Shown: in pieces, positions 15,644-24,585 of the stretch
Layout of the letters: every line of letters begins with the position of its first letter
How positions within the stretch are numbered: the first letter of the stretch is position 1
Notes under the pieces: model-generated
Database searches by the model: none
What the model was told of the DNA's origin: nothing
The model's input: the letters and a program-made list of their open reading frames with translations, nothing else
IMG/VR virus record: IMGVR_UViG_3300027973_000046
Coordinates: 1-64,000 of that record
Source: a virus
DNA length: 64,000 nucleotides
Strand: one strand, 5' to 3'
Translations under genes and position numbers: made by a program

Positions 15644-16634
15644 TGATATCCTCGATTAGCTTTTTAACAACATCTGGATTATCTCTTAGATAGGATACAG
15701 CCTTTGCACGACCTTGAAGTCTTTCTCCATTAACAGTATACCAAGCTCCACCTTTTTCAATTGCTCCAACCATCTCTGCAACATCCAGGGTCTCTCCAAC
15801 TAAATCTACTCCAAGTGATTCTCCTTGATAGTAGAAGTCGTATTGTCCAGATAAGTTAGGGGGGCCGAGCTTGTTGTAATCAATAATCCAATTGACTGGT
15901 CTGCCAACCCTTTGTTCAATAATCTTGTCACCAACTTTAATGCCAGCTTTGATAGCATTAGCTTCAGCCTCAGAAGACCAAAGCTTAATGACGGTGGAAG
16001 AGAAGAACTTGACTGCCATTCCTCCTGTCGGTATGTGGGAGGCATGCATAGATCCAAACTGATTTCTCTGTTGTGAGATGAGTACCAATAATGTGTTCTT
16101 GTTTGCATAGTTTAACATCTTGACTGCGTGAGTCATATCCTTTGCTTCTGCGCCGATTTGCTTTGTGTCTTGCAAATCTTTCATTTCATTTCCATCTTTT
16201 TCAAAATAAATAGCTGGAAGCAGGGCGGATATAGAATCAACTACAATAATATCAACACCAGCATCCATCAATTTAGTAGCAACATCAACCATATCATTAA
16301 CTGTTTTGGCTGGTGAATAGATAAGGGAAGAAGAATCTACTCCTAGCATCTCTGCCCAAGCCTGATCGTAAGACGCCTCAGCATCAATCCACGCACAAGT
16401 CTTTCCTTCTTTTTGTGCAAGAGCAATCATCTGTAAACAAAACGAAGATTTTCCTGCCGACTTATTGCCCCAAACAAGAACCTGTCTACCATAACCAAGT
16501 CCACCTTTTAATGCCATGTTAAGGCCTATGCTAGGTGTCTTTTGCTTTTCAACTTTTACATCTTGTGCAGCTTTTACTCTTGCTCTTGTTTTTGGATCTA
16601 ATGCAGCTAAGATATCATCTATTGCTATAGTCAT
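15630..16634 (-). CDS. recA: RecA-like recombinase
   Basis: A 334-aa protein. The Walker A is GNKSAGKSS (residues 56-64), Walker B IIVVDSISAL, and loop region ISQQRNQFGSMHAS...GGMAVKFFSS resembles RecA L1/L2. The length is close to bacterial RecA (about 350 aa), although the C-terminal acidic domain is reduced. It should form filaments on ssDNA for strand exchange. It lies next to Cas4-like, RuvC-like and Hjc-like nucleases, which makes a complete recombination set. Its own promoter (TATAAT at 16656) and a short leader precede it. Confidence 0.93.
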   Translation of the reverse strand: MTIAIDDILAALDPKTRARVKAAQDVKVEKQKTPSIGLNMALKGGLGYGRQVLVWGNKSAGKSSFCLQMIALAQKEGKTCAWIDAEASYDQAWAEMLGVDSSSLIYSPAKTVNDMVDVATKLMDAGVDIIVVDSISALLPAIYFEKDGNEMKDLQDTKQIGAEAKDMTHAVKMLNYANKNTLLVLISQQRNQFGSMHASHIPTGGMAVKFFSSTVIKLWSSEAEANAIKAGIKVGDKIIEQRVGRPVNWIIDYNKLGPPNLSGQYDFYYQGESLGVDLVGETLDVAEMVGAIEKGGAWYTVNGERLQGRAKAVSYLRDNPDVVKKLIEDISAKS

Positions 16635-16655
16635 TTATTCTCTTTCTTTTATACA

Positions 16656-16684
16656 ATTATATCATTAAAATAAATTGCCGTGAA
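16656..16684 (-). promoter_or_regulatory. Promoter for recA operon
   Basis: TTCACG - 17 bp - TATAAT on the minus strand, with TG one base before the -10 (extended -10). It lies at the end of the MazG-like gene. The predicted transcript has about a 15-nt leader with GAAAGAG before the ATG at 16634. No LexA-type box is evident. Confidence 0.5.
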
Positions 16685-17054
16685 GCCTTGGTCTTTCTTT
16701 ATTTTTTTCCATTTTATTAAATAAGACTTCATCCAAGCTATGTTCTACAAAACCACCATTACGCATTGATGCATATAAATCAAGAGTTCTAATTAATATG
16801 TCAACCATTTCTTCTACAATTTCTTCCGAGCCTTTGTTTTTTCTCATTGCCTCAAGAACTTCGGTTACTTCGGAATGAATTAATGCCAACTTGTTTCCAA
16901 AGACATCAAAGTTTTTTGGCTTATCCCAAAAACCCTTTTCAATAGCAGTTTCATGTAGCAGTGCGGAAAGAACATCTAGCCCATAATCTGTTGCTAATTC
17001 TACGTCTTTATTCAAAGCTTTCAATGAGCTGGTCGTTATTAAAACCTGATTCAT
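16665..17054 (-). CDS. MazG-like nucleotide pyrophosphohydrolase
   Basis: A 129-aa protein. KLALIHSEVTEVLEAMR followed by EEIVEEMVDILIRTLDL gives the ExxE...ExxD metal-binding pattern of all-alpha NTP pyrophosphatases. Phage MazG proteins hydrolyse nucleotides or (p)ppGpp and may keep host metabolism active. The ATG at 17054 has AAAAGGA upstream and overlaps the preceding gene by 47 nt. Confidence 0.75.
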   Translation of the reverse strand: MNQVLITTSSLKALNKDVELATDYGLDVLSALLHETAIEKGFWDKPKNFDVFGNKLALIHSEVTEVLEAMRKNKGSEEIVEEMVDILIRTLDLYASMRNGGFVEHSLDEVLFNKMEKNKERPRLHGNLF

Positions 17055-17259
17055 TTTTTCCTTTTAGTGAAAATGTAAATGTCTGATTATCTGAATTGTA
17101 ATCAACCTTTAGCTCTTGATCTTCTGTAGCAGCATTTAAGAATAAATCTGTTGATACTGTTATGGTACCAAGAGTTTCAAGAGATGCTATTAAAATTTTA
17201 GGTACGCTTAAAGCACCAAATACTTCTTCTGCTGTACTTACTTTAATCTCTTCTGTCAT
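17008..17259 (-). CDS. Hypothetical protein (83 aa)
   Basis: The ATG at 17259 overlaps the DnaE stop (ATGA) and has AAGGAG upstream. The product looks beta-rich (LGTITVSTDLFLN; QTFTFSLKGK) and acidic. No family is recognised. Its place between the polymerase and the MazG-like enzyme suggests a replication accessory, without direct evidence. Confidence 0.65.
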   Translation of the reverse strand: MTEEIKVSTAEEVFGALSVPKILIASLETLGTITVSTDLFLNAATEDQELKVDYNSDNQTFTFSLKGKNESGFNNDQLIESFE

Positions 17260-20200
17260 TTTATCTCCTTGATATTTAATGTTCCGTCATCTAATTTAGA
17301 TAACGTAACCTTACACTTCATTCCTTCTCGCATTTTTGCCAAAGTCATTTTATACATTGCTGGGAAGGCAATTGCTCTTGTTAACTTCTTATCTTTATCT
17401 GATAATACTAAGTGACTCATTTGCTTGCCAGCTTTAGTTGTATAAGGTGTAAAGTTTACCACAATGTGCTCGTCCTCTTCAAGATCATATTGTTTCCTAT
17501 ATAAGTAATCAACAAATAAATCGTTGGAGTCTGGATTTATGTCAGATACCTTTACGTACCTAGATATTCTATTATCGCCCACTAAAATAAAATACATCTG
17601 GCCTGTTTCTATTTGTGTCTGCTCGGTATGGAATAAACCAACAGAACCAGTTTCATCAACTAGCTCGACTCTAGCCCATCCATTTCCACGCTTGATTGAT
17701 TTAACCATTCCAAACATTACAAATGAACCAAGATCATCAAATTCTTCAATGGGTCTGGCTTGGGCTTTAATTCTTGGGGGGACCCCCTCTAGATTAAATG
17801 TTGGAATATTTAAATATTCGTAGTAATTGTCTTTTTCATTTCCTTGCCTTTTGTTATCAGAGAACGCAGCACCGCCGATGGAGTTAAGAGCAGCAATAGC
17901 ACGGCTATTAATGCCAGAACCTTTTTTCGATGCTTTATCAATAAAGTCAGCATAGTCATTGAAGGGTCTTCTTTCTATTATTTTATTAGCAATATTGTCT
18001 GAAATAAACTTTACTTCAGCTAAACCAAATCTGATTGCATTGTCTTGTAGAGAAAAATATACTTGAGATTCATTAATGTGCGGCAATAAAACTTTTAGCC
18101 CAAGACGCTTTGCCTCAATTAAATATTCAGTTCTTGCGTCTTTGTCATTTTCATTTTTAAGAATTGAAAACATGAACTCAAGCGGATAATAAAACTTAAG
18201 CCAAGCAGCATAATAACTAAGCATAGAGTAAGCAACAGCATGGGAGCGGTTAAAAGAATAACCAGCATGCGCCTCAAAATCATGCCATAACGCCTCTGCC
18301 TTTTTCTTAGTAATGTGTTCTGAAGCCCCAGTAACAAATTTATCTTTGAACTGGTCAAATTCTTTTGCATCTTTTTTCTTTCCAATAATCTTGCGGACCT
18401 TATCAGCCTCTGCCCAAGTCATGCCACCCAAGTGTACACACGCCTGCATAACTTGCTCTTGATATATAATAACACCATATGTGTTCTCGGTAAAAGGCTT
18501 CATGATTGTATGTATATAGTCTACGGCTTCTTTGCCATTCTTACGAGCAATATATGCAGCACCTACAGTATTCATTGCTCCAGGGCGAACTAGGGCGTTA
18601 GAGGCGGCAAGATCTTCAAACTTATCTATACCCATTTTAATTAAAAGATTTGTGTAAGGAGTTGCTTCTGCCTGGAATACACCCTTTGTATACCCATCGT
18701 TCAGCATCTTGTAAATATTAGCATCATCCATAGTCATTTCAGAAAGATTAATTGCCTTTCCATGCCTATCTTTAATTGACTTAAGGGTGTCAGAAATTAC
18801 AGATAAGGTCTTAAGACCTAGTGCATCTAGTTTTATAAGACCTATATCCGCAACCGTATCCATATCGTATGCGACGACTGGAATTCTTCCTGATACTTTA
18901 TCTTGTGCATCTTCACGAGATTCTACTGGGGCAAACTTTCTTAAATCATCCTTAGCTACTACAACTCCAGCAGCATGCACTCCAACCGATCTGATTCTTC
19001 CCCTTAGCCTGTCTGCAAGCCAAACAACTTCTGGGTACCTCAATCTAAATTCTTTTGTGTTTGGAGAGTCCATAAAATCTTCAAAGGTGTCCACAGACTT
19101 TAGTGCACGGTTAACTTCTTGAAGTGGAACCATAAATACACGAGAAGCATCCCTAATGACACCCTTGTCTTTAAAGTATGTGTATGTAGATATAGAAGCA
19201 ACATGCTTAAATTTTTTCTTTAAATAATCTTTAACTTCTTTTCTACGGCGGTCTTCAAAATCTGTATCGATATCTGGGAAGTCGTTGCGCTCTTCATTAA
19301 TAAATCTAAAGAACAAGAGGTCGTATTTAATTGGATCCACATCTGTAATTCCTAATGTATAACAAACTAACGATCCAGCGGCAGATCCACGTCCAGGACC
19401 AACCATAATGTCATTTTCTTTAGCCCAATTAATCATATCCCCAACAACAAGGAAGTATGAAGCAAAATTTTTCTTGGCAATAATAGCAAGCTCTTCGTTA
19501 AGCCTGTCTATATAAATAGGCTCTGAAGCCTTCTGCAGGCGTTCTAAGCCCTTTTCAGCCAACTCTCTTAGTCTTTCATCAGCATCAGTCTTTGGGACTG
19601 GTAGGAGGTCTAGGCCCTGATAGAAGTCATAGTCTCCAACCTTATCAGCAATTTCCATGGTATTTTCATATATATCTGTGCGCTGGATACCAGTTTTATT
19701 AAAGTCTGCCTCTATCTCAGAACGACTTTGAATAAATAGGTTCATGTCTTGAAATGAAATTCTACGGTCAGGATAAAGATAGTTAAATCTATCTAACATA
19801 TCCTTCATGTTTCTGGACATATCGAAGTCCGTGTCTTTGTCAGCTTTTGGAGATGTGGATAGGATTAGCAATGCTTCTTCTAATATTCTATCTTCTTCTT
19901 TAGCAAAGTGAGCATCTCCTGTTGCCACCGCTTTAATTCCAAGCTTGTCTGCTAATTCTAAAAGGGCAGAGTTGATCTCCATAGGGTTATGTGATTGCAC
20001 TTCCACGTAAAAATCTTGTCCGAAAGTTTGTTTAAAGCCTTTGAGAAGAAGTTCTGCTTCCTCCATGTTACCTTTATCGATAGCCTTACTAATGAGTCCA
20101 TTAAGACATCCGCTGAGAACGATAATACCTTCGCTATAATCATTTAAAACCTCTCTATCAATACGTGGCTTATGATAAAAGCCTTCGTTCCAAGCAAGCT

Positions 20201-20525
20201 CTTGTAGAATATTTATATTCTCCAGCCCCTTTTTATTTTTCGCTAGCAAAATAATATGGTTGTAGGCCTGAATAGACTTATCTGTTTTAGATGATCTGTC
20301 AAACCTATCGGTTGGAGAAATGTACGCCTCAACACCAAGAATTGGCTTAATGCCAGTTTCCTTTGCGGCAATTTGCATATCTCTGTGTGACGAGAGAGTA
20401 CCATGGTCTGTAATTGCAATCGCAGTTTGCCCAGCATCTAACGCTGCTTGGCATAATTCTTTAGGTGAATTTAGTCCATCCATTAATGAATAGTATGAAT
20501 GAACATGTAGGTGTGTAAAACTCAT
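17256..20525 (-). CDS. dnaE: DNA polymerase III alpha subunit (DnaE type)
   Basis: A 1089-aa protein from the ATG at 20525, which overlaps the upstream stop as TAATG. The N-terminal PHP domain starts FTHLHVHSYYSLMDG (His5, His7, His9) with ITDHGTLS. The C-family palm has GPGRGSAAGSLV and PDIDTDFEDRRR (about residues 413-424), the catalytic Asp pair. A helix-hairpin-helix and an OB-like domain follow. The length is near bacterial DnaE (about 1160 aa). With DnaB-like helicase, DnaG-like primase and SSB nearby, the phage encodes most of its fork and does not use a PolA-type enzyme. Confidence 0.93.
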   Translation of the reverse strand: MSFTHLHVHSYYSLMDGLNSPKELCQAALDAGQTAIAITDHGTLSSHRDMQIAAKETGIKPILGVEAYISPTDRFDRSSKTDKSIQAYNHIILLAKNKKGLENINILQELAWNEGFYHKPRIDREVLNDYSEGIIVLSGCLNGLISKAIDKGNMEEAELLLKGFKQTFGQDFYVEVQSHNPMEINSALLELADKLGIKAVATGDAHFAKEEDRILEEALLILSTSPKADKDTDFDMSRNMKDMLDRFNYLYPDRRISFQDMNLFIQSRSEIEADFNKTGIQRTDIYENTMEIADKVGDYDFYQGLDLLPVPKTDADERLRELAEKGLERLQKASEPIYIDRLNEELAIIAKKNFASYFLVVGDMINWAKENDIMVGPGRGSAAGSLVCYTLGITDVDPIKYDLLFFRFINEERNDFPDIDTDFEDRRRKEVKDYLKKKFKHVASISTYTYFKDKGVIRDASRVFMVPLQEVNRALKSVDTFEDFMDSPNTKEFRLRYPEVVWLADRLRGRIRSVGVHAAGVVVAKDDLRKFAPVESREDAQDKVSGRIPVVAYDMDTVADIGLIKLDALGLKTLSVISDTLKSIKDRHGKAINLSEMTMDDANIYKMLNDGYTKGVFQAEATPYTNLLIKMGIDKFEDLAASNALVRPGAMNTVGAAYIARKNGKEAVDYIHTIMKPFTENTYGVIIYQEQVMQACVHLGGMTWAEADKVRKIIGKKKDAKEFDQFKDKFVTGASEHITKKKAEALWHDFEAHAGYSFNRSHAVAYSMLSYYAAWLKFYYPLEFMFSILKNENDKDARTEYLIEAKRLGLKVLLPHINESQVYFSLQDNAIRFGLAEVKFISDNIANKIIERRPFNDYADFIDKASKKGSGINSRAIAALNSIGGAAFSDNKRQGNEKDNYYEYLNIPTFNLEGVPPRIKAQARPIEEFDDLGSFVMFGMVKSIKRGNGWARVELVDETGSVGLFHTEQTQIETGQMYFILVGDNRISRYVKVSDINPDSNDLFVDYLYRKQYDLEEDEHIVVNFTPYTTKAGKQMSHLVLSDKDKKLTRAIAFPAMYKMTLAKMREGMKCKVTLSKLDDGTLNIKEIK

Positions 20526-20731
20526 TAATATCCGCCCATGCATTCGTTTCTAGTATGATAAAGTCTAATCTTTGTCATTGTTTTTTTATTTGGTGCATAT
20601 AAATCTTCGCCACAACAAGCTGCCTTTAAATGCCATTCTTTTGCAAAGAAATCATATAGCATTCCCTTGTAGTCCTTATATTTGTGCGCCACAAAAGTAT
20701 CGAAAGGATCTGGTATCTCGTATGTGTTCAT
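20525..20731 (-). CDS. Small hypothetical protein (68 aa)
   Basis: Starts MNTYEIPDPFDTFVAHKYKD; a Cys-Cys pair lies in KAACCGEDLY and a last Cys in NECMGGY. A faint likeness to the first part of WhiB proteins (W...AxC) stops there: the CxxC and the fourth cysteine are missing. The mRNA is probably leaderless, since TAGAAT ends six bases before the ATG. It is coupled to DnaE by TAATG. Confidence 0.6.
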   Translation of the reverse strand: MNTYEIPDPFDTFVAHKYKDYKGMLYDFFAKEWHLKAACCGEDLYAPNKKTMTKIRLYHTRNECMGGY

Positions 20732-20737
20732 ATAAGC

Positions 20738-20766
20738 ATTCTACTAAATAACACAGGGGCAGTCAA
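20738..20766 (-). promoter_or_regulatory. Promoter for the dnaE operon, leaderless
   Basis: TTGACT - 17 bp - TAGAAT on the minus strand; six bases then lead to the ATG at 20731. The -35 box lies in the loop and 3' arm of the terminator hairpin at 20754-20779. Confidence 0.65.
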
Positions 20767-20779
20767 TAGACTGCCCCTG
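20754..20779 (-). terminator. Hairpin terminator after SSB gene
   Basis: A perfect 11-bp stem CAGGGGCAGTC / GACTGCCCCTG with a 4-nt loop lies just after the SSB stop. The T-rich tail (TGTTATTT) is weak, so termination may be partial. Confidence 0.7.
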
Positions 20780-20791
20780 GTATTTAATTAT

Positions 20792-21460
20792 TTACCAGTC
20801 TAAGTTGCTACTTGTTGCCGAAGGCTCATCTGCATGAGTACTTTCTCCAGCAAAGAAAGCTTCTTGTTCTGTGTAAGGCATGTCACGAACTGCAGATGTT
20901 TCAAGATCAAACAGTTCTAGTGTTGAAGCATCAAATGGTGCTTCATCTTTTGCCAATGGAATGATTGTGTAACTTGTGTCTGTCTTTGTTCCAGAACGCT
21001 TTACACGCCACATCAAATTAGTGATGCTTCCCATTTCGCCAGCATATTCAATTAATGTTGGGGTAATTGTTTTACCGCTTGAACCTTGAGAAAGAATAGC
21101 CACGTATGGGTCTTCTTTGCCATCATCAACAAGAACATTAATGTAAAGTCGTGAACGACCCTTCCATCCAGCCTTGTAGTCCTTGCGGTGCTGTTCACAC
21201 CCGTAGCACTTGCCTTGATCTTCCATTATGCAAAGACCTTTTCGGCGGTAATCTTTTGGATTAGTATGCTCTACGGCAATAAATCCAAGACCAGCTTTTT
21301 CATTGTATGTAGGTGAGTCGGGATCAAGCTCTTGCAAGAAACGAATCTTAACGCTTTCTGCATCCTCTAGCTTTACCCAACGACCTTTTGCTCCATCGCC
21401 ATTTGATTGAGGCTTGTCCATAACCTTATTAAGGTCTTTCAGACCCTTTACTATTCCCAT
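20792..21460 (-). CDS. Single-stranded DNA-binding protein, gp32-like
   Basis: A 222-aa protein. The middle has KGLCIMEDQGKCYGCEQHRKD (a Cys/His zinc-type site), and a flanking OB-like region includes RSRLYINVLVDDGKEDPYVA. The C-terminus is acidic and ends SSNLDW, as in SSBs that recruit partners through their tails. The zinc site is reminiscent of T4 gp32. It lies directly after the primase and helicase and has its own strong AAAGGAG and a terminator, so high expression is likely. Confidence 0.75.
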   Translation of the reverse strand: MGIVKGLKDLNKVMDKPQSNGDGAKGRWVKLEDAESVKIRFLQELDPDSPTYNEKAGLGFIAVEHTNPKDYRRKGLCIMEDQGKCYGCEQHRKDYKAGWKGRSRLYINVLVDDGKEDPYVAILSQGSSGKTITPTLIEYAGEMGSITNLMWRVKRSGTKTDTSYTIIPLAKDEAPFDASTLELFDLETSAVRDMPYTEQEAFFAGESTHADEPSATSSNLDW

Positions 21461-21502
21461 ATGCTTCTCCTTTGTAGTTGATGGTATACATCCATCTGTT
21501 TA

Positions 21503-22507
21503 TTATTTATCATGGGCCCAAGATTGATATTCAATATTGGAAACTGCGTTTTTAATACAGGCTTTAATTTCCTCTTCGGTCATGTCGCCAGCATCTTTTG
21601 CATCATGTGGATATATCTTACCATATTCATACGAAGCCCACAAGAGGTCTTTATTCTTTAATCTGGAGGCTATGCTGTTGGCAAGCTCACGGCCAGCGTG
21701 ATCAGAATCAGTCATAAAAGTAACTTTATTAAAATATCTATTTATTAATGCAATATTTTCTGTTGATACATTGCCACCGAGTGTTGCAATTACATTGGGG
21801 AATCCAGCCTGATGCACACGGATTGCATCAAAGCTAGACTCTACAATAATAACATTGTCACCTATTTTTTTAGCACGGTGAATGTTAAACATAGTTTTAC
21901 TTCTTGGTAAATTGGTACTGTTCTTAAATTTCTTTTCTGATATTGATCTGCCAACAATACCAACTGCAAGGCCGTCTGGGCTATGCACTGGCACTGTAAC
22001 CATGTCCTGCTTTGGCGAATAGCCTAAAGAGAAGTGGGACATCGAAGACATATCAATCCCTCTAGACTTAAAATAATTTTGTGCCTCTGGGCTGGAAACC
22101 AGATCGTTATATAAATTCTTTAGTATCTCTTCTGGGAACTCTACAAAGTCTGGTTTGTCTTCTAGCATATCGTTTAGAAGATCATCAAAGTTTTCTAGTG
22201 TCTCTGCCTCTTTTGAATAGACATATCTCATAGCTTCAAAATCATTCTTATGCAAAACTCTTTTAACTATCTCTATCAGAGATCCAGTTTCACCGCAGGA
22301 TGGATTAAAGCATAGCCATGCACCAGTTGTTTTACTTATGCTGCAGCTAGCACTATGTCTATTGGAATGAAATGGGCAGTAGAAAGAGATCTCTATATCT
22401 GTTTCACCCGCTACCTGTAAGCCAAGGCTTTTTACAATCGCCTTTATATGCTGCTTAGAGTATTGCGTGGTATCAGCTTTCCTTGCGTAATTGCTTCGTG
22501 CTGCCAT
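21503..22507 (-). CDS. DnaG-like DNA primase
   Basis: A 334-aa protein from the ATG at 22507 (GGAAAG upstream); an ATG at 22558 would add 17 residues. An N-terminal zinc-binding region CPFHSNRHSASCSI...WLCFNPSC resembles CHC2. The TOPRIM domain follows, with VIIVESSFDAIRVHQAG and FMTDSDHAGRE holding the acidic metal residues. It makes RNA primers for DnaE. At about 330 aa it lacks the long C-terminal helicase-binding domain of bacterial DnaG. Confidence 0.87.
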   Translation of the reverse strand: MAARSNYARKADTTQYSKQHIKAIVKSLGLQVAGETDIEISFYCPFHSNRHSASCSISKTTGAWLCFNPSCGETGSLIEIVKRVLHKNDFEAMRYVYSKEAETLENFDDLLNDMLEDKPDFVEFPEEILKNLYNDLVSSPEAQNYFKSRGIDMSSMSHFSLGYSPKQDMVTVPVHSPDGLAVGIVGRSISEKKFKNSTNLPRSKTMFNIHRAKKIGDNVIIVESSFDAIRVHQAGFPNVIATLGGNVSTENIALINRYFNKVTFMTDSDHAGRELANSIASRLKNKDLLWASYEYGKIYPHDAKDAGDMTEEEIKACIKNAVSNIEYQSWAHDK

Positions 22508-22734
22508 GCCGTCTTCTTTCCTACATAAGTGCCATAGAGTGTCATTAAGAACATCCATGTTGTGCCATCAAATTCTACCGAAAAGTTAGTGTCTATGTCA
22601 AGTACCCTAAGATACCCTCTGTCTCTCATCTGGTGCGTAAGCATACTTTCATATTGATACTTAATGCGAACCATATCAGAGTCATCTAAAAATTCAACTC
22701 TAACCTGGAATCTTTTTATCGGTTTGTGATTCAT
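22444..22734 (-). CDS. Hypothetical protein between helicase and primase (96 aa)
   Basis: Starts MNHKPIKRFQVRVEFLDDSD; an upstream ATG at 22755 is an alternative. It overlaps the end of the helicase gene (35 nt) and the start of the primase (64 nt), which is unusual even in this compact genome. The segment LRVLDIDTNFSVEFDGTTW looks like beta-strands. No family is recognised. Confidence 0.55.
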   Translation of the reverse strand: MNHKPIKRFQVRVEFLDDSDMVRIKYQYESMLTHQMRDRGYLRVLDIDTNFSVEFDGTTWMFLMTLYGTYVGKKTAWQHEAITQGKLIPRNTLSSI

Positions 22735-23962
22735 TATTTTGGAACGGATTCTCATAAATTTCTTTGACGATACCCCTGTTGATATCCCAATCTAAGTATA
22801 AACCAAATTCATGTCCATGTCGATTCTTACGTGATACAATCTCAATCATATTTGTTCCTGGATATCTGTGGACTGCCATCGCCATATCAGCATCATATTC
22901 AATAGCCTTTGACCAAGCTACCTGAGACATCATGGGTGGATTATCTTGATCTGAAACATCGTCTGCAGTTGCTGCAGTAATATCAATAATAGGAATATTG
23001 TTTGATACTGCAAGCATCTTAAATTCACGGGAAACATTTCGGTTTCTTTCAACTTCAGAGTTGCTTCGCTTGTTGTCATTAAATAGCTGGTGATAATCAA
23101 GGATAACCAAGTCTGGCTTGTGCTGGTCGATCTTCCCTTGAATAGTTGCTGGAGTTACCTCAGTGTTACCCTCATTTGAAATAAGAATAAAGCTATTCTT
23201 GTCAGCAAATTTCTTTGTTGACCATGAGCGGAAGTTATCAATGTTAATGTCTCCCCTTGAAAAATCAGAAGCCTTAAATAATCCAGAGCCAAGCATTGTA
23301 TAAATACGATCACGCATATTCTCTGGTGACATTTCAAGGGATACAATCATAGGCTTAAACCCTTGCTCCCACGCTTTACAAGCAAGGTAGGATGTAAACC
23401 ACGTCTTACCACGCCCTGGCCAGCCGATAGCGACGATAAGGTGGCCTGGAGCCATACCTGTTGGGTATGCCAAATCTATAGCCTCAAAACCAGTCTTGAT
23501 GCCTGGAGAACCACCCATCTCTGCAGAGCGTACCTTAAGCAATTCCATATATCTAATTGCTGCATCTGCATCCGTGATGTCTAGATCTCGAACATTGTTT
23601 GTGAACCTGCTGAGGCCAGCTAATTGAGACTGCATGTTCTCAAGAACTCTTGAGGCAGCATCTTCTTTAAGTGATGATCCAGCACGGAGAATAATAGTCT
23701 TAAGTTTGTTTGAAATAAATTCATTCTTAAGTGTGTCTAGGTAGTATCCTGTCTGGCCTTTAACATCTACTGGCTCAAAGTCTTTAAACTTTTCTTGAAG
23801 AATTCCTGCTTCTGGAACGGCTTTAAACTTATAGTAGTATGACTTTAGACCGTCCCAAATATCTTTATGTGATGTAAATAGATCATCTACGTTATCCGCA
23901 AGGAGTGTACTAATGTCTTTATTTTTGCATACCGCTGAGATTAACTCTGCTTCTGTATTCAC
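22700..23962 (-). CDS. DnaB-like replicative helicase
   Basis: A 420-aa protein. The C-terminal RecA-like domain has IKTGFEAIDLAYPTGMAPG, Walker A AIGWPGRGKTWF, IVSLEMSPENMRDR (motif H1a), and Walker B LVILDYHQLF, followed by IIDITA and IVSRKNRHGHEFG. The N-terminal part fits a helical collar. It unwinds the fork for DnaE and binds the primase. It overlaps the 107-aa gene upstream by ATGA (23959-23962). Confidence 0.9.
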   Translation of the reverse strand: MNTEAELISAVCKNKDISTLLADNVDDLFTSHKDIWDGLKSYYYKFKAVPEAGILQEKFKDFEPVDVKGQTGYYLDTLKNEFISNKLKTIILRAGSSLKEDAASRVLENMQSQLAGLSRFTNNVRDLDITDADAAIRYMELLKVRSAEMGGSPGIKTGFEAIDLAYPTGMAPGHLIVAIGWPGRGKTWFTSYLACKAWEQGFKPMIVSLEMSPENMRDRIYTMLGSGLFKASDFSRGDINIDNFRSWSTKKFADKNSFILISNEGNTEVTPATIQGKIDQHKPDLVILDYHQLFNDNKRSNSEVERNRNVSREFKMLAVSNNIPIIDITAATADDVSDQDNPPMMSQVAWSKAIEYDADMAMAVHRYPGTNMIEIVSRKNRHGHEFGLYLDWDINRGIVKEIYENPFQNNESQTDKKIPG

Positions 23963-24282
23963 TCTAGTCCGCCTTGCTCTACCATCTTCTTCGTTTCCTC
24001 TAGTAACAAACGACGCTTTGCCTTATCCTTTTCAATCTCAGTCCTGACTGTATCCATCTTGTCAAAGTTGTATAAAAAGAACTGGATAGTATGTCCGTGC
24101 TTTGTTAGATTGAAATAGTATTCAAGCAACTCTTTAGCACGATCAAATCCTACACTATCAATCACATCTTGCATAGCCCATTTTTCACGGAACTTGTTTA
24201 TTGATGGGGCCTTACCATACTTCTCTTTGTAAAGGTTTTGATAGAGAGAGAGAAGGATATATGGCTCTTTGCTATTTGCCAC
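23959..24282 (-). CDS. Hypothetical protein coupled to helicase, possible loader (107 aa)
   Basis: A basic, helical protein (PYILLSLYQNLYKEKYGKAP; AKELLEYYFNLTKHGHTIQF). Its stop overlaps the helicase ATG (ATGA). Small helical proteins directly before phage helicases are often loaders (as T4 gp59 or G39P), but I see no specific signature. Call made from position only. Confidence 0.55.
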   Translation of the reverse strand: MANSKEPYILLSLYQNLYKEKYGKAPSINKFREKWAMQDVIDSVGFDRAKELLEYYFNLTKHGHTIQFFLYNFDKMDTVRTEIEKDKAKRRLLLEETKKMVEQGGLE

Positions 24283-24475
24283 GCTTTAGCTCTTCCTCAA
24301 CCTCTTCTGTTTTTTGAATTAGTTTGTTCTCAACAAAAGTATATACTCGCTCTGTTGCAGCTTCTACTGTCTCGCCTTGCCTTACATCATCTTCAATGCC
24401 TACACCAATCTTAATGCTTTCATAGTTACCAAGATTTCTAGTAAAGGAAAGATCTACTTTTACTCTCGTTGTCAT
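24272..24475 (-). CDS. Small hypothetical protein (67 aa)
   Basis: Starts MTTRVKVDLSFTRNLGNYES; a beta-hairpin could be followed by a long helix rich in Glu and Lys (ERVYTFVENKLIQKTEEVEE). It overlaps both neighbours by a few bases. No family is recognised. Confidence 0.6.
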   Translation of the reverse strand: MTTRVKVDLSFTRNLGNYESIKIGVGIEDDVRQGETVEAATERVYTFVENKLIQKTEEVEEELKRGK

Positions 24476-24585
24476 TTGTGTTCCGCCTTCTTATGTCTAC
24501 TAAGTGTATCGCTAGCAAATATGCCCCAACGAACTTCTATTTCCCGCTTACAGATATCGCAAGTCACTGCTCTACTTTTTTCCAT
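24472..24585 (-). CDS. Tiny C2H2-like zinc-finger protein (37 aa)
   Basis: The ATG at 24585 lies inside the end of the preceding 43-aa ORF and the TGA overlaps the next ATG (ATGA). CDICKRE...SRHKKAEH gives Cys-x2-Cys and His-x4-His in a finger slightly longer than the classical one. It probably binds nucleic acid or protein. The coupling on both sides supports expression. Confidence 0.6.
   Translation of the reverse strand: MEKSRAVTCDICKREIEVRWGIFASDTLSRHKKAEHK

Noticed and set aside
20525-20731. WhiB-like regulator in the 68-aa product (W...AACC motif)
   Set aside because: WhiB needs four cysteines with a CxxC; only the first part resembles it, so no WhiB call is made.
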